From: Bacteroidetes bacterium ADurb.Bin012
GTDB taxonomy: Bacteria; Bacteroidota; Bacteroidia; Bacteroidales; TTA-H9
Direction of reading: 5' to 3'
Length of the DNA stretch: 56,056 bases
NCBI GenBank assembly: GCA_002071415.1
Contig: MWFC01000009.1
Location: 1-56,056, forward strand
Positions 15,548 through 24,644 of this stretch are shown one piece after another (within the stretch, counting starts at the first letter, position 1; every line of letters starts with the position of its first letter). The position numbers were made by a program, and so were the translations under genes. The notes under the pieces were generated by a model. It saw only the letters and a program-made list of their open reading frames with translations, made no database searches and was not told the DNA's origin.

Positions 15548-16888
15548 TCAATCCAGATTGAATTCCTTTTTCAATATATCTACATAATCGATTTTTTCCC
15601 AAGGGAAGAATTCTACCTTTTTAAAATATCTTTCTTTGCCATTTTCGGTTTTAACATAAGTGTGGTCGTTCTGATAAAAAACTTCCACTTCCTGAGTATA
15701 GGGATCGCGGCCAAAATGGCCATAAGCGGCAGTGGGAAGGTAAATGGGATTTTTGAGTCCAAAGCGAGTAATAATGGAATAAGGTCGCAAGTCGAATATT
15801 TCCAATACGATTCGTGCAAGTTCAGCATCGGTAAATATTTTTCCATCCTTATTTTTAGCTTTACATGTATTGAATGTATTGATATACAATCCAATAGGCT
15901 CGGCAATCCCTATAGCATAAGCCACTTGTACCATCACTTCATCGCAAGCACCAGCAGCCACGAGGTTTTTGGCAATATGCCGCATGGCATACGTTCCCGA
16001 ACGATCCACCTTCGAAGGATCCTTACCCGAGAAGGCACCACCTCCATGTGCGCTTTTCCCGCCATAGGTATCCACAATAATCTTCCTCCCAGTGAGTCCT
16101 GTATCTCCATGAGGACCTCCGATAATAAATTTTCCTGTAGGATTGACATAGAGCTTATAGCCGTTTTTGAATAACTGATCCACCCGAGCGGGAATTGTTT
16201 CCCTTACCCTTGGAATCAGGATATTACGTACATCTTCGATGATTTTCTTCTGCATGCAATTTTCGGCTTCTCTTTTTGCATTGGGGCTCGAATTCTCAGG
16301 AATGATAAATTCGTCGTGTTGGGTTGAAAGAACGATAGTGTCGATTCGAACGGGTTGCCCTTCGTCATTGTATTCGATAGTTACCTGCGACTTAGCATCG
16401 GGGCGAAGGTAGGGCATTTCTTTACCTTCCCTTCGAAATGCTGCCAGTTGCTGTACAAGAATATGCGCCAGTTCAATTGGCATGGGCATATAATTGTCCA
16501 TTTCCTTGCAAGCATAGCCAAACATCATTCCTTGGTCGCCAGCACCCTGCTCAAGTGGGTTTGATTTGGCTACTCCCTGAAAAATATCAGGTGATTGCTC
16601 ATGAATTGCACTAATCACTCCGCAAGAGTCGGAATCAAAACGGTACTCGGCTTTGGTATATCCCAAACGGCGAATAGTTTGCCGTGCTATCTCCTGGACA
16701 TCCACATAACCCGAGGTTTTTACTTCGCCTCCCACCACTACCAAACCGGTAGTTACAAAGGTTTCGACGGCAACTTTCGAATCGGGATCCCAACGTAAAA
16801 ATTCATCGAGCAATGCATCCGAAATTTGATCGGCTACCTTATCGGGATGGCCTTCTGACACTGATTCTGAAGTAAATAAATATCCCAT
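15548..16888 (-). CDS. metK: S-adenosylmethionine synthetase
   Basis: Makes S-adenosylmethionine from ATP and methionine in the cytoplasm. The 446-residue protein is longer than the roughly 385 of E. coli MetK, in line with Bacteroidota homologues. Motifs include [20 protein letters not shown] at the N-terminus, [10 protein letters not shown], the signature GGGAFSGKD, and [14 protein letters not shown] near the C-terminus. It is monocistronic, with a -7 box and a SAM-II-like RNA in its leader (16948-17002), so feedback repression by SAM is probable. Confidence 0.97.
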   Translation of the reverse strand: MGYLFTSESVSEGHPDKVADQISDALLDEFLRWDPDSKVAVETFVTTGLVVVGGEVKTSGYVDVQEIARQTIRRLGYTKAEYRFDSDSCGVISAIHEQSPDIFQGVAKSNPLEQGAGDQGMMFGYACKEMDNYMPMPIELAHILVQQLAAFRREGKEMPYLRPDAKSQVTIEYNDEGQPVRIDTIVLSTQHDEFIIPENSSPNAKREAENCMQKKIIEDVRNILIPRVRETIPARVDQLFKNGYKLYVNPTGKFIIGGPHGDTGLTGRKIIVDTYGGKSAHGGGAFSGKDPSKVDRSGTYAMRHIAKNLVAAGACDEVMVQVAYAIGIAEPIGLYINTFNTCKAKNKDGKIFTDAELARIVLEIFDLRPYSIITRFGLKNPIYLPTAAYGHFGRDPYTQEVEVFYQNDHTYVKTENGKERYFKKVEFFPWEKIDYVDILKKEFNLD

Positions 16889-16947
16889 TATGTCTTTAAT
16901 TTATTGGTTGAACATGTAAATGGGGAAATTGATTGAGAAGGAAAAAA

Positions 16948-17002
16948 ATATTGTTTTAGCATTTTTTTCTGTGGTTGCAATCAATCAAATCTCTCCACTT
17001 GC
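16948..17002 (-). promoter_or_regulatory. Probable SAM-II-type riboswitch upstream of metK
   Basis: On the minus strand, GTGG (16998-16995) pairs with CCAC (16974-16971) as stem P1. The loop carries ATTTGATTGATTGCAA, and downstream lies AAATGCTAAAACAAT. ATTT (16990-16987) can pair with AAAT (16964-16961), and ATTG (16985-16982) with CAAT (16953-16950), forming the pseudoknot typical of SAM-II. The conserved TTGCAA before the P1 3' strand and GCTAA in the tail match the known class. The position in the metK leader fits. The expression platform is unusual because the pseudoknot ends about 60 nt before the ATG. Confidence 0.72.
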
Positions 17003-17019
17003 TTTTAATAAATGAACTG

Positions 17020-17046
17020 CAAAAATAGAATAAATCTTTCGACAAA
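17020..17046 (-). promoter_or_regulatory. metK promoter (TTTG / TATTTTTG)
   Basis: The -7 box TATTTTTG at 17020-17027 and TTTG at 17043-17046 lie 18-45 bp upstream of the riboswitch; the spacer is 15 bp. The predicted start is near 17013, leaving a leader of about 125 nt. Confidence 0.45.
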
Positions 17047-17208
17047 AAATATCCCAACCAAAGATTTTACTCTTTCTAAACATAAAATATTGATATATGG
17101 GGAAATATCCTATTCATCGAAAAAACACAAATTCAAAAGTTGTTGACTTGTGCTGTAACCCTGAAAAGAAAAGGGTGAATTTAAAATCATCTAACTAATG
17201 GATGAGAA

Positions 17209-18117
17209 TTACTTTTGGGTAATTTCATGAAATATTTCTTCGAGACTCTTTTCGCTCTGTTGCAATGATAACACCGTAAAATGATGATCGACGGCAAACT
17301 TGAACAGTGCAGGCCGAATATCCGTATTGGGTTTCGCCTTTATTTCAAACACATTGTTTTCTTTTGCCTTCACCGCAATTACTCCATTGATTTGACGAAT
17401 GAGGTGAATTTCGACTTTTCGGTCGAATCCGGCAAGGATCGTTTCACTGCTCGATACAAGATTCGACAGATTAGCCGTAAGATCATCGGCTACAATTTTG
17501 CCTTTGTTGATGATGATGACCCTCTGGCATAATGCTTCCACCTCCTGCATGATGTGTGTGGAAAAGATGATGGTTTTATTGGCGCTTGCCTTTTTAATGA
17601 CTTCCCTGATTTCGATAATTTGATTAGGATCGAGGCCTGAAGTAGGTTCATCCAGGATTAAGACTTCAGGGTCGGGAATCAAAGCTTGTGCCAGTCCAAC
17701 TCTCTGCCGGAAACCTTTCGACAATTTTCCAATAGTCTTCGAAATTTCGGGTTCGAGCCCTGTTAAATCAATAATTTCCTCAATGCGTTTCTTTGGTAAA
17801 GAGACTTTATACAAGCCGGCAATAAATTCAAGATATTCACGAATATACATATCGGGGTACAAAGGATTGTTTTCGGGCAGATAACCAAGCATCTTTCGCA
17901 CTGCAACCGGATTTTCCATAGTATTTATTCCATTGACCAAAACTCGACCTTCGGTAGGAGGAATAAAACAGGTAATGATTCGCATCAACGTAGTTTTTCC
18001 GGCCCCATTAGGACCAAGCAGGCCAGTAATCTGACCCTTTTCTACCTGAAAAGAAACATCATCAAGGACTCTTTGCGAGCCATAAATCTTTGTAACCCGA
18101 TCTACCTTTACTGACAT
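17209..18117 (-). CDS. gldA: Gliding-motility-type ABC transporter ATPase GldA
   Basis: A 302-residue ABC-2 type ATP-binding subunit. Walker A GPNGAGKTT, signature LSKGFRQRVG, Walker B LILDEPTSGLD and the switch-type STH (FSTHIMQEVEALC) are all intact. A C-terminal domain of about 80 residues follows. It is closest to GldA, the ATPase working with GldF and GldG in gliding Bacteroidota, but no gldF or gldG lies nearby, so it may instead serve another ABC-2 exporter. A TAATTTTG -7 box (18146-18153) is followed upstream by a perfect palindrome at 18156-18167, a likely operator. Confidence 0.88.
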   Translation of the reverse strand: MSVKVDRVTKIYGSQRVLDDVSFQVEKGQITGLLGPNGAGKTTLMRIITCFIPPTEGRVLVNGINTMENPVAVRKMLGYLPENNPLYPDMYIREYLEFIAGLYKVSLPKKRIEEIIDLTGLEPEISKTIGKLSKGFRQRVGLAQALIPDPEVLILDEPTSGLDPNQIIEIREVIKKASANKTIIFSTHIMQEVEALCQRVIIINKGKIVADDLTANLSNLVSSSETILAGFDRKVEIHLIRQINGVIAVKAKENNVFEIKAKPNTDIRPALFKFAVDHHFTVLSLQQSEKSLEEIFHEITQK

Positions 18118-18145
18118 AATTTGCCAATTTCTAACAATACGAAAG

Positions 18146-18167
18146 CAAAATTAAGTGAAACGTTTCA
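18146..18167 (-). promoter_or_regulatory. gldA -7 box with palindromic operator-like site
   Basis: Minus-strand TAATTTTG (18146-18153) matches the -7 consensus. A perfect 12-bp palindrome TGAAACGTTTCA (18156-18167) lies 2 bp upstream, in the region between -7 and -33. Its central CG is typical of LacI-type sites. Repressor control is inferred. Confidence 0.4.
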
Positions 18168-18712
18168 GATGGAATAGGATCAAATCTTTATCAAACTGTC
18201 TATCGCCATGTAAAAACCAACAAAGGCGAAACTTCTTTCAGCATTTAACCATATTAAGGATAACTGTTCCACGAGGTGTGGAATACATCCTTCAGGTTCG
18301 GCTCCAAAATTCAAATCCATACATTTTACGGCAGAAAAATACCCGTCGAGTAATCTCAAGCGAATAGCCCAGCTTGAATACTTGAATAAATGATTGATCC
18401 TTTATTCGTTAAAAACAGATAAGCCCTCGGCAATTATTATTCAAAACTTTGTTTGCTTCTGAACAATAATGAAATACAACTTGTTAAAAATCAATGGATA
18501 ACGGATCTTCCCAATCGACTTGATTTCATATAAGTGGAATTTGTGAAACTGAAGGGACAAAAATCATCCTCACAACGAATAAGGCATGTTCCTAGTATAA
18601 ATAATAAGGAAATTAAATACGCCAGGGGCCAATTCCCTTACACTGCTTATCCGTCCACATTGTCTATAGGAAGTTACTTGATAGAGTGCTAAACATTTTA
18701 TTCTATTTATTA

Positions 18713-18720
18713 TAACTTTG
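18713..18720 (+). promoter_or_regulatory. Upstream -7 box TAACTTTG (possible second rplM promoter)
   Basis: A TAnnTTTG match about 120 bp before the second, better promoter; the -33 element is not clear. Confidence 0.35.
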
Positions 18721-18809
18721 CACATCACTTACAGTGTATTAACAAAACAAATTAATAGGCGGATTACCAGACCTGCAACAATATTTATAAAAAAATTTGA
18801 GAGTATAGG

Positions 18810-18841
18810 TTTGTTTAATAAGAAATATTGCCATACCTTTG
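18810..18841 (+). promoter_or_regulatory. rplM promoter (TTTG-N20-TACCTTTG)
   Basis: TTTG at 18810-18813 and TACCTTTG at 18834-18841 with a 20-bp spacer form a full Bacteroidota promoter 46 bp before the start codon. Confidence 0.6.
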
Positions 18842-18887
18842 CACCCCATTTTTAAGCTTTTCAAAGTATAAGAAAATGAACTCATCG

Positions 18888-19343
18888 ATGAATACTTTAA
18901 GTTATAAGACTATAAGTGCCAACAAACAAACTGTTAAAAAGGAATGGGTACTTATAGATGCTGAAAACCTGGTTGTAGGCCGATTGGCGTCGGAAGTTGC
19001 CAAAATCCTGAGAGGCAAGAACAAACCTTATTATACACCTCATGTAGATTGTGGTGATCACGTAGTTATCATCAATGCCGAAAAGATAAGATTTACGGGG
19101 AAAAAAATGGATGATAAGAAATATGTGAGCTATAGTGGCTATCCTGGTGGACAAAGGTCAACTACACCCAAAAAATTATTAAAACGCGTTCCCGAGCGGG
19201 TTATCGAAAATGCCATCAGAGGAATGCTTCCGAAAAACAGGCTTGGCAGAGAATTATTCCGCAATTTGCATGTTTATGCAGGTAGTTCTCATCCGCACCA
19301 GGCTCAATCACCCAAACAGATCAAAATCATAGAAGCCGAATAA
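18888..19343 (+). CDS. rplM: 50S ribosomal protein L13
   Basis: A large-subunit ribosomal protein of 151 residues. The start is set at ATG 18888 because Bacteroidota L13 begins M-x-TLSYKT; ATG 18876 would add four residues and is possible. Motifs WVLIDAENLVVGRLAS, RGKNKPYYTPHVDCGDHVV, YSGYPGG and GMLPKNRLGR are intact. It is first in the rplM-rpsI-rpsB-tsf cluster; rpsI begins 3 bp after its stop. Confidence 0.97.
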   Translation: MNTLSYKTISANKQTVKKEWVLIDAENLVVGRLASEVAKILRGKNKPYYTPHVDCGDHVVIINAEKIRFTGKKMDDKKYVSYSGYPGGQRSTTPKKLLKRVPERVIENAIRGMLPKNRLGRELFRNLHVYAGSSHPHQAQSPKQIKIIEAE

Positions 19344-19346
19344 AGT

Positions 19347-19733
19347 ATGGACGTCATCAACACATCAGGTAGAAGAAAGACCGCAATTGCCAGAATTTAC
19401 ATGTCGCAAGGCAATGGAAAAATTATGATAAATGGGCGAGAACTGAACGATTATTTCAAAACCAACGTTTTGATTTACAAAGTACTACAACCTCTCGAAC
19501 TCACCAATAATCAAGGCAAGTATGATATTCGGGTTAATTTGGAAGGAGGTGGTATAACAGGACAAGCCGAAGCCCTTAGGCTTGCCATTGCAAAAGCATT
19601 GGTAGAAATGAATGCCGAGTATCGCCCAATTCTTAAAGATAAAGGATTGTTGACCCGTGATCCTCGAATGGTGGAACGCAAAAAACCCGGGCGTCCAAAA
19701 GCCCGTAAGCGTTTCCAGTTTTCAAAACGATAA
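19347..19733 (+). CDS. rpsI: 30S ribosomal protein S9
   Basis: A small-subunit protein whose C-terminal tail reaches the P-site tRNA. The 128-residue length, N-terminal TSGRRKTAIARIYM, VNLEGGGITGQAEALRLAIA and basic end KPGRPKARKRFQFSKR are all typical. It is translated with rplM (3-bp gap). Confidence 0.97.
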   Translation: MDVINTSGRRKTAIARIYMSQGNGKIMINGRELNDYFKTNVLIYKVLQPLELTNNQGKYDIRVNLEGGGITGQAEALRLAIAKALVEMNAEYRPILKDKGLLTRDPRMVERKKPGRPKARKRFQFSKR

Positions 19734-19768
19734 TGTTATTTGTTACGGGGAAATTGTGTTTAGTATCC

Positions 19769-19809
19769 AAATCCCTGCGATTGCTTTGCAAAGCACTACT
19801 TAGGGATTG
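19769..19809 (+). promoter_or_regulatory. Structured leader before rpsB
   Basis: AATCCCT (19770-19776) can pair with AGGGATT (19802-19808), enclosing a self-complementary TGCTTTGCAAAGCA (19782-19795). The structure fills the rpsI-rpsB gap and has no T-tract right after it, so it looks more like a translational operator than a terminator. Binding by S2 is a guess. Confidence 0.4.
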
Positions 19810-19847
19810 ATTTTAGTTGAAAGTAAACCATTAAATATCTAAATTTC

Positions 19848-20753
19848 ATGTCAAGAGTTACATTCGAAGAATTATTAGAAGCCGGAGTGCATTTCGGGCA
19901 TCTGCGTCGTAAATGGAATCCTAATATGGCTCCCTACATTTTTATGGAACGTAATGGGATTCATATCATCGACCTGTATAAAACCATTGCAAAACTCGAA
20001 GAAGCAACCGCCGCAGTGAAACAAATGGCTAAATCGGGCAAAAAGATACTTTTTATTTCCACAAAAAAACAAGCTAAAGAAATCGTAGCCGAACAGGCAA
20101 AACGAGTCAATATGCCTTATGTAGTCGAACGCTGGCCTGGCGGCATGCTCACCAATTTTGCCACCATTCGCAAGGCGGTTAAAAAAATGGCTGCCATCGA
20201 CAAGCTGATGGAAACAGAGAATTTCCTTACCATGTCGAAACGCGAGCGCCTTCAAATTACCCGAGAAAGGGCAAAACTCGAAAAGAATCTTGGCTCCATC
20301 GCCGATCTAACCCGTCTCCCATCAGCCATCTTTGTCGTAGATATCCTCAAAGAACATATCGCTGTAGCTGAAGCCAGAAAATTAAACATTCCCATCATAG
20401 CTATGGTAGATACCAATTCAAACCCTAATCTGGTAGATTTCCCCATTCCAGCCAATGATGATGCTTCAAAATCGATTCAACTGATCGTTAAAACCATAGC
20501 CGACGCTATAGAAGAAGGCCTCAATGAAAGAAGATTTGAAAAAGATCAGGTTGAACAGGAAATTGAAGAATCGTATGATGAGACTGCCGAAAAGAAAAAA
20601 TTAGAACTCGATACTTCCTTGGAGGAAGAAGAACTTGTAGCCAGAAACAAACTTCACAAGGGGACTCCAGCCGGTGAAGATGAAGAAGCTTCAACCACCA
20701 AGCGTCCACGAAAAATTATCTCGAAAAGTTCAAGATCTGACTCGCATAGATAA
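19848..20753 (+). CDS. rpsB: 30S ribosomal protein S2
   Basis: A small-subunit protein, 301 residues against about 241 in E. coli. The core has FEELLEAGVHFGHLRRKWNP, VERWPGGMLTNFATI and LPSAIFVVDILKEHIAVAEA. The extra C-terminal 60-70 residues are highly charged (EEEELVARNKLHKG, STTKRPRKIISKSSRSDSHR) and probably disordered; such tails occur in some Bacteroidota S2. It is followed 36 bp later by tsf. Confidence 0.96.
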   Translation: MSRVTFEELLEAGVHFGHLRRKWNPNMAPYIFMERNGIHIIDLYKTIAKLEEATAAVKQMAKSGKKILFISTKKQAKEIVAEQAKRVNMPYVVERWPGGMLTNFATIRKAVKKMAAIDKLMETENFLTMSKRERLQITRERAKLEKNLGSIADLTRLPSAIFVVDILKEHIAVAEARKLNIPIIAMVDTNSNPNLVDFPIPANDDASKSIQLIVKTIADAIEEGLNERRFEKDQVEQEIEESYDETAEKKKLELDTSLEEEELVARNKLHKGTPAGEDEEASTTKRPRKIISKSSRSDSHR

Positions 20754-20789
20754 TTTCTCAAGAAAGAAAATAATTCAAACCAATTAATT

Positions 20790-21623
20790 ATGCCAATATC
20801 TGCTTCAGATGTTAACAAACTGCGCCAGATAACAGGTGCAGGAATTATGGACTGCAAACATGCACTCGAAGAATCGAATGGCGATTTCGATCAAGCCATT
20901 GATATTTTACGAAAAAAAGGACAAAAGATAGCCAATAAAAGAGCCGACCGCGATACTTCAGAAGGCATGGTAAAGGCAGCCACAAATCCAGAAAAGACTT
21001 ATGGCGCCATCATTATGGTGAATTGTGAAACCGACTTCGTGGCTTCAAATTCCGAATTTACACAGTTGGTAAAAAAACTCATGGATAAAATTATCGAGAA
21101 AAAACCCAAATCACTCGATGAAGCCCGGAATCTAAAACTCGACGATCGGACTTTCGATGACCACTTAACCGAACTCATAGGAAAAACAGGCGAAAAAATG
21201 GAGTTCTCCATTTTTCAATATATCGAAGCCCCTCTGGTAGATGCTTACAACCATCATAACAACCGTCTGGCAACCATTGTAGGATTCAATAAAAATGACA
21301 GAGAAGAATTCGCTACCATTGCTCATGAGGTGGCTATGCAAATTGCAGCAATGAACCCTATTGCCATCGATAAAGATGACGTAGATCCAAAAATTATCGA
21401 ACATGAAATGGAAATTGGTCGCGAACAGGCTCGTACCGAAGGAAAAGCCGAAAATATGCTCGATAAGATTGCCGAGGGAAAAATCAATCGCTTCTTCAAA
21501 GAAAGTACTTTGCTAAATCAGGATTTCGTTTCTGATCAAAAGAAAACAGTTGGCCAATACATCAGTGAGTTCGATAAAGAACTAAAGGTCACAAAATTTT
21601 ATCGCCTCATTTTAGGCGAATAA
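20790..21623 (+). CDS. tsf: Translation elongation factor Ts
   Basis: The nucleotide exchange factor for EF-Tu. The N-terminal UBA-like module with VNKLRQITGAGIMDCKHALE is followed by the TDFVA-containing core (MVNCETDFVASNSEFTQLVK) and the second subdomain around HEVAMQIAAMNP. The 277-residue length is normal. It is the last gene of the ribosomal cluster and is followed by a terminator at 21643. Confidence 0.96.
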   Translation: MPISASDVNKLRQITGAGIMDCKHALEESNGDFDQAIDILRKKGQKIANKRADRDTSEGMVKAATNPEKTYGAIIMVNCETDFVASNSEFTQLVKKLMDKIIEKKPKSLDEARNLKLDDRTFDDHLTELIGKTGEKMEFSIFQYIEAPLVDAYNHHNNRLATIVGFNKNDREEFATIAHEVAMQIAAMNPIAIDKDDVDPKIIEHEMEIGREQARTEGKAENMLDKIAEGKINRFFKESTLLNQDFVSDQKKTVGQYISEFDKELKVTKFYRLILGE

Positions 21624-21952
21624 ATCATCCTATTTTTTGTCCAAAAAGCGGGTCTCACATTGCTGAAATCCGCTTTTTTATTTAAATTTGGATACTTTCC
21701 CAGATCATTTTCTGTAACATGATCGATTCAGAATATCCTTAATTTATAACAAAATTTATAACAAACGAGTACAATTCTCTCTATATTCTACTTTATGGCT
21801 AATTTCAGTATTTCAGTATTTATTAGCTTGAAATAGATTCCCTATCTTTCGACTTGCTGTGTTATAAATTCCAGCTGAATTCATACTCACCGAGATGTAT
21901 CAGAATTGTACCGAAAGAAATTCTCTGTTCTCTTTGACTTAGTTCGACGTAA
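21624..21952. other. Intergenic region, tsf / efflux operon
   Basis: Apart from the tsf terminator, this AT-rich stretch shows a short direct repeat (AATTTATAACA twice near 21740-21765) and no gene. No clear promoter for the efflux operon is seen. Confidence 0.5.
21643..21680 (+). terminator. tsf terminator
   Basis: AAAAAGCGG (21643-21651) pairs with CCGCTTTTT (21670-21678) and ends in a run of T. It lies 20 bp beyond tsf. Confidence 0.75.
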
Positions 21953-23275
21953 ATGAGTAATATTGCAATTCGAAAATCAAACGAGATGTTGAAAAAGAAC
22001 AAAAAAATCATCGCTATTAGTGGGGGAGTGGTGTTGATATTGCTCATTATTTTGATTTCCACTCGGAATAAACCTGCCGACAAGGAATTGATCGTAAAAG
22101 TGCAAAGAGGTCCTTTTAAGATTACGGTGACAACTACCGGGGAGCTTGAAGCCAAGCATTCGGAAAAAATCCTAGGTCCTGATGGATTAAATGAAGTAGG
22201 GATATGGCGAACCACTATCGAAGATATTATTCCCGACGGGTCGATAGTAGATTCTGGTCAATATGTAGCCAGGCTTGATCAAACCGAAATCAGCAATAAG
22301 ATAAAAGATATGGAGACCGAGCTTGAAAAACTCGAGACTCAGGTGATAAAAACTCGAATAGATACATCTATCGAAATGCGTGCTGCAAGGGACGAGTTGA
22401 TTAATTTAAAATATGCTCTCGAAGAAAGAAGGATTATTCTCGAACAATCGGCCTACGAACCGCCGGCAACCATCCGTCAGGCAGAAATCAATCTCGAGAA
22501 AGCCGAAAGAGCTTACGAACAAGCCATAAAGAATTATCAGCTCAAATTGGATAAGAATCGTGCCAACATGCAGGATGTACAGGCTTCATATCTTCAAGCT
22601 AAACGCCGGCTCGAGAATTTACTCAAAGTTAGAGAAGGCTTTGTGGTAAAGGCACCCAAAAGCGGTATGCTGATTTACCGCCGCAACTGGGATGGTAAAA
22701 AAATGGGTGTGGGCGCTCAAATCAGTACATGGGACAACATTGTGGCCACCCTTCCCGATCTCACAAAAATGATTTCAAAAACTTACGTCAACGAAATCGA
22801 TATCTCGAAAGTTAAAACCAGCCAAAAAGCCGAAATTAGCATAGATGCCTTCCCCAATAAAAAACTCACGGGCCTAGTTGACGAAGTAGCCAATATTGGC
22901 GAGCAGATACAGGGATCAAATGCCAAAGTTTTCGAAGTAGTGATTAATGTAAATGAATTCGACAGCATATTGCGTCCTGCCATGACAACCAAAAACGTTA
23001 TAATAACCAGAGAATTTCAGAATGTATTGTATTTGCCTATAGAGGCTGTTCATACAGAGGGGAAAGTTACCTTTGTATATAAAGACAATAAAAAAGTCGA
23101 AATTTCTACAGGCGAAAGCAACGAAAATTATATCATCGTAAAAAATGGGCTAAAAGAAGGGGATGCAGTTTACATCAGCATTCCCAAAGAGACTGATCAC
23201 TGGCCTGTTGCCCGCTTGAGCAAGAGTGAATCCACAGATAAGCCGAAGGATGGAAGGGACAAATCAAATGGATAA
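21953..23275 (+). CDS. MacA/HlyD-type periplasmic adaptor (membrane fusion protein)
   Basis: A 440-residue efflux adaptor that links an inner-membrane transporter to a TolC-like outer-membrane channel. A transmembrane anchor lies near residues 19-36 (IIAISGGVVLILLIILIS). Then come a lipoyl/biotinyl-like half motif, a long coiled coil (about residues 110-225) and the second half (GFVVKAPKSGMLIYRRNWDG), followed by a beta-barrel domain. ATG 21986 is an alternative start. It is first in an operon with a permease and a TolC-type protein, each overlapping the next by 8 nt. Confidence 0.9.
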   Translation: MSNIAIRKSNEMLKKNKKIIAISGGVVLILLIILISTRNKPADKELIVKVQRGPFKITVTTTGELEAKHSEKILGPDGLNEVGIWRTTIEDIIPDGSIVDSGQYVARLDQTEISNKIKDMETELEKLETQVIKTRIDTSIEMRAARDELINLKYALEERRIILEQSAYEPPATIRQAEINLEKAERAYEQAIKNYQLKLDKNRANMQDVQASYLQAKRRLENLLKVREGFVVKAPKSGMLIYRRNWDGKKMGVGAQISTWDNIVATLPDLTKMISKTYVNEIDISKVKTSQKAEISIDAFPNKKLTGLVDEVANIGEQIQGSNAKVFEVVINVNEFDSILRPAMTTKNVIITREFQNVLYLPIEAVHTEGKVTFVYKDNKKVEISTGESNENYIIVKNGLKEGDAVYISIPKETDHWPVARLSKSESTDKPKDGRDKSNG

Positions 23276-24644
23276 GAAAAGTCATTCCCAGCCAGGAATC
23301 AAATACATTCACATTTTACGGATTGCAGGTGACGCCCTGATGGTAAACAAAACCAGAACTCTGCTTACTGCGCTGGGGATTATCTTTGGTGTTGCCGCCG
23401 TCATCGCAATGATGGCTGTGGGCAATGGAGCGCGTAAAGAAATTCTGGATCAAATGAAATTAGTTGGGGTCAACAATATCATCATTACACCCAAATCGGA
23501 TATTACACAGAAAAACGAAGAAGAAGCAGAACAAAGCAAGAATCTCAAGAAAGGATTTTCAGCAGGATTATCAATGAGTGATGCCGAAGGAATCAAGAAA
23601 ATAATTCCTGGAGTGATTACGGTAAGTCCTGAAGTAACCTATGAAGTAATGGGAATTCATGAAGGCATAGGAAGAACATTGAAGATCAGTGGAGTAATAC
23701 CTGATTTTTTCAATACGTTTGGATTGAAGCTCGAAAATGGCGTAATTTTTTCGGAAAAGGAAATGGAACAATCTTCACCTGTTTGCGTAATAGGTTCTGA
23801 AATTAGGGCTAAGATTTTCCCCAATAAAGATCCCTTGGGACAATATATAAAATGTAGCGGTATATGGTTGAAGGTGATAGGTGTATTAGAATACAGGCCG
23901 GTTTCAGAAAAAAGTTCAGAAAGTCTGGGCATCAGCAATTATAATCAACATGTATATGCTCCCATCAAAACCGTATTGAACCGAATAAAAGATCGCTCGC
24001 TCATTACCTCCAAACTTTTAAGCGGAGCAAATGTTTACAATGGAGGTGATTTTGTAGTTATCGAAAGTTCAAGCGGAGCAAAAGCAGCTTCCTTTAACCA
24101 ATTAGATAAAATTGTAGTTCAGGTAAAGGAAAGCAGCATGTTAAGCACGAGTAGTGAAATCATCAAGCGGATGCTTCTGCGTAAACATAATGAAATCGAA
24201 GACTTCGAGGTAATCATACCCGAATTGCTTCTCAAACAGGAACAACGAACCAAAGATATCTTCAACATTGTATTGGGAGCCATAGCGAGTATTTCATTAA
24301 TCGTTGGTGGAATAGGCATTATGAACATCATGCTGGCTTCGGTTCTGGAACGTATCAAAGAGATTGGCGTAAGGCAGGCTATTGGAGCTCGCAGGCAAGA
24401 CATTGTACTGCAATTTCTTTCCGAAGCTACTTTGATCAGCATAGCAGGTGGTTTCATAGGAATCATTCTGGGCTTTATTTTATCGAAAGTCATCATGAAA
24501 CTGGCAGGAATTCTGACGATTATATCACCTTGGAGCATCATTATTTCTTTTGGGGTATCGGCTGCCGTAGGGATCATCTTCGGATATATGCCGGCACGAA
24601 AGGCTGCTTTACAAGATCCGGTAACTTCACTCAGATATGAATAA
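23268..24644 (+). CDS. MacB-like ABC transporter permease (no ATPase domain)
   Basis: A 458-residue FtsX/MacB-type permease: an N-terminal transmembrane helix (TLLTALGIIFGVAAVIAMMA), a large periplasmic core domain (about residues 55-320) and three C-terminal helices with the family motif ERIKEIGVRQAIGARRQDI. Start ATG 23268 overlaps the adaptor stop codon by 8 nt and gives the normal N-terminus; the longer GTG start at 23226 is unlikely. Unlike E. coli MacB there is no nucleotide-binding domain, and no separate ATPase gene lies in this operon, so the ATPase must come from elsewhere. Confidence 0.9.
   Translation: MDKKSHSQPGIKYIHILRIAGDALMVNKTRTLLTALGIIFGVAAVIAMMAVGNGARKEILDQMKLVGVNNIIITPKSDITQKNEEEAEQSKNLKKGFSAGLSMSDAEGIKKIIPGVITVSPEVTYEVMGIHEGIGRTLKISGVIPDFFNTFGLKLENGVIFSEKEMEQSSPVCVIGSEIRAKIFPNKDPLGQYIKCSGIWLKVIGVLEYRPVSEKSSESLGISNYNQHVYAPIKTVLNRIKDRSLITSKLLSGANVYNGGDFVVIESSSGAKAASFNQLDKIVVQVKESSMLSTSSEIIKRMLLRKHNEIEDFEVIIPELLLKQEQRTKDIFNIVLGAIASISLIVGGIGIMNIMLASVLERIKEIGVRQAIGARRQDIVLQFLSEATLISIAGGFIGIILGFILSKVIMKLAGILTIISPWSIIISFGVSAAVGIIFGYMPARKAALQDPVTSLRYE

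Larger units (their letters stand above)
18118..18827. other. 710-bp region without a convincing gene
   Basis: The only open frames are short, low in conserved character and without promoter or start support. The region holds the gldA promoter, an inverted repeat TTCCAC-GAGGT-GTGGAA (18267-18283) and, near the right end, -7 boxes for rplM. It could hide a small RNA or a decayed gene; I see no clear evidence of either. Confidence 0.5.

Noticed and set aside
17157..17176. Possible gldA terminator (ACCCT/AGGGT)
   Set aside because: The stem is only five base pairs and has no good T run.
18267..18283. parS-like inverted repeat TTCCAC-GAGGT-GTGGAA
   Set aside because: parS half sites meet directly around a central CG; the 5-bp spacer does not fit, and it is distant from parAB.
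18155..18367. A 70-codon plus-strand frame upstream of rplM
   Set aside because: It starts over the gldA promoter palindrome and has no conserved character, signal peptide or promoter of its own.
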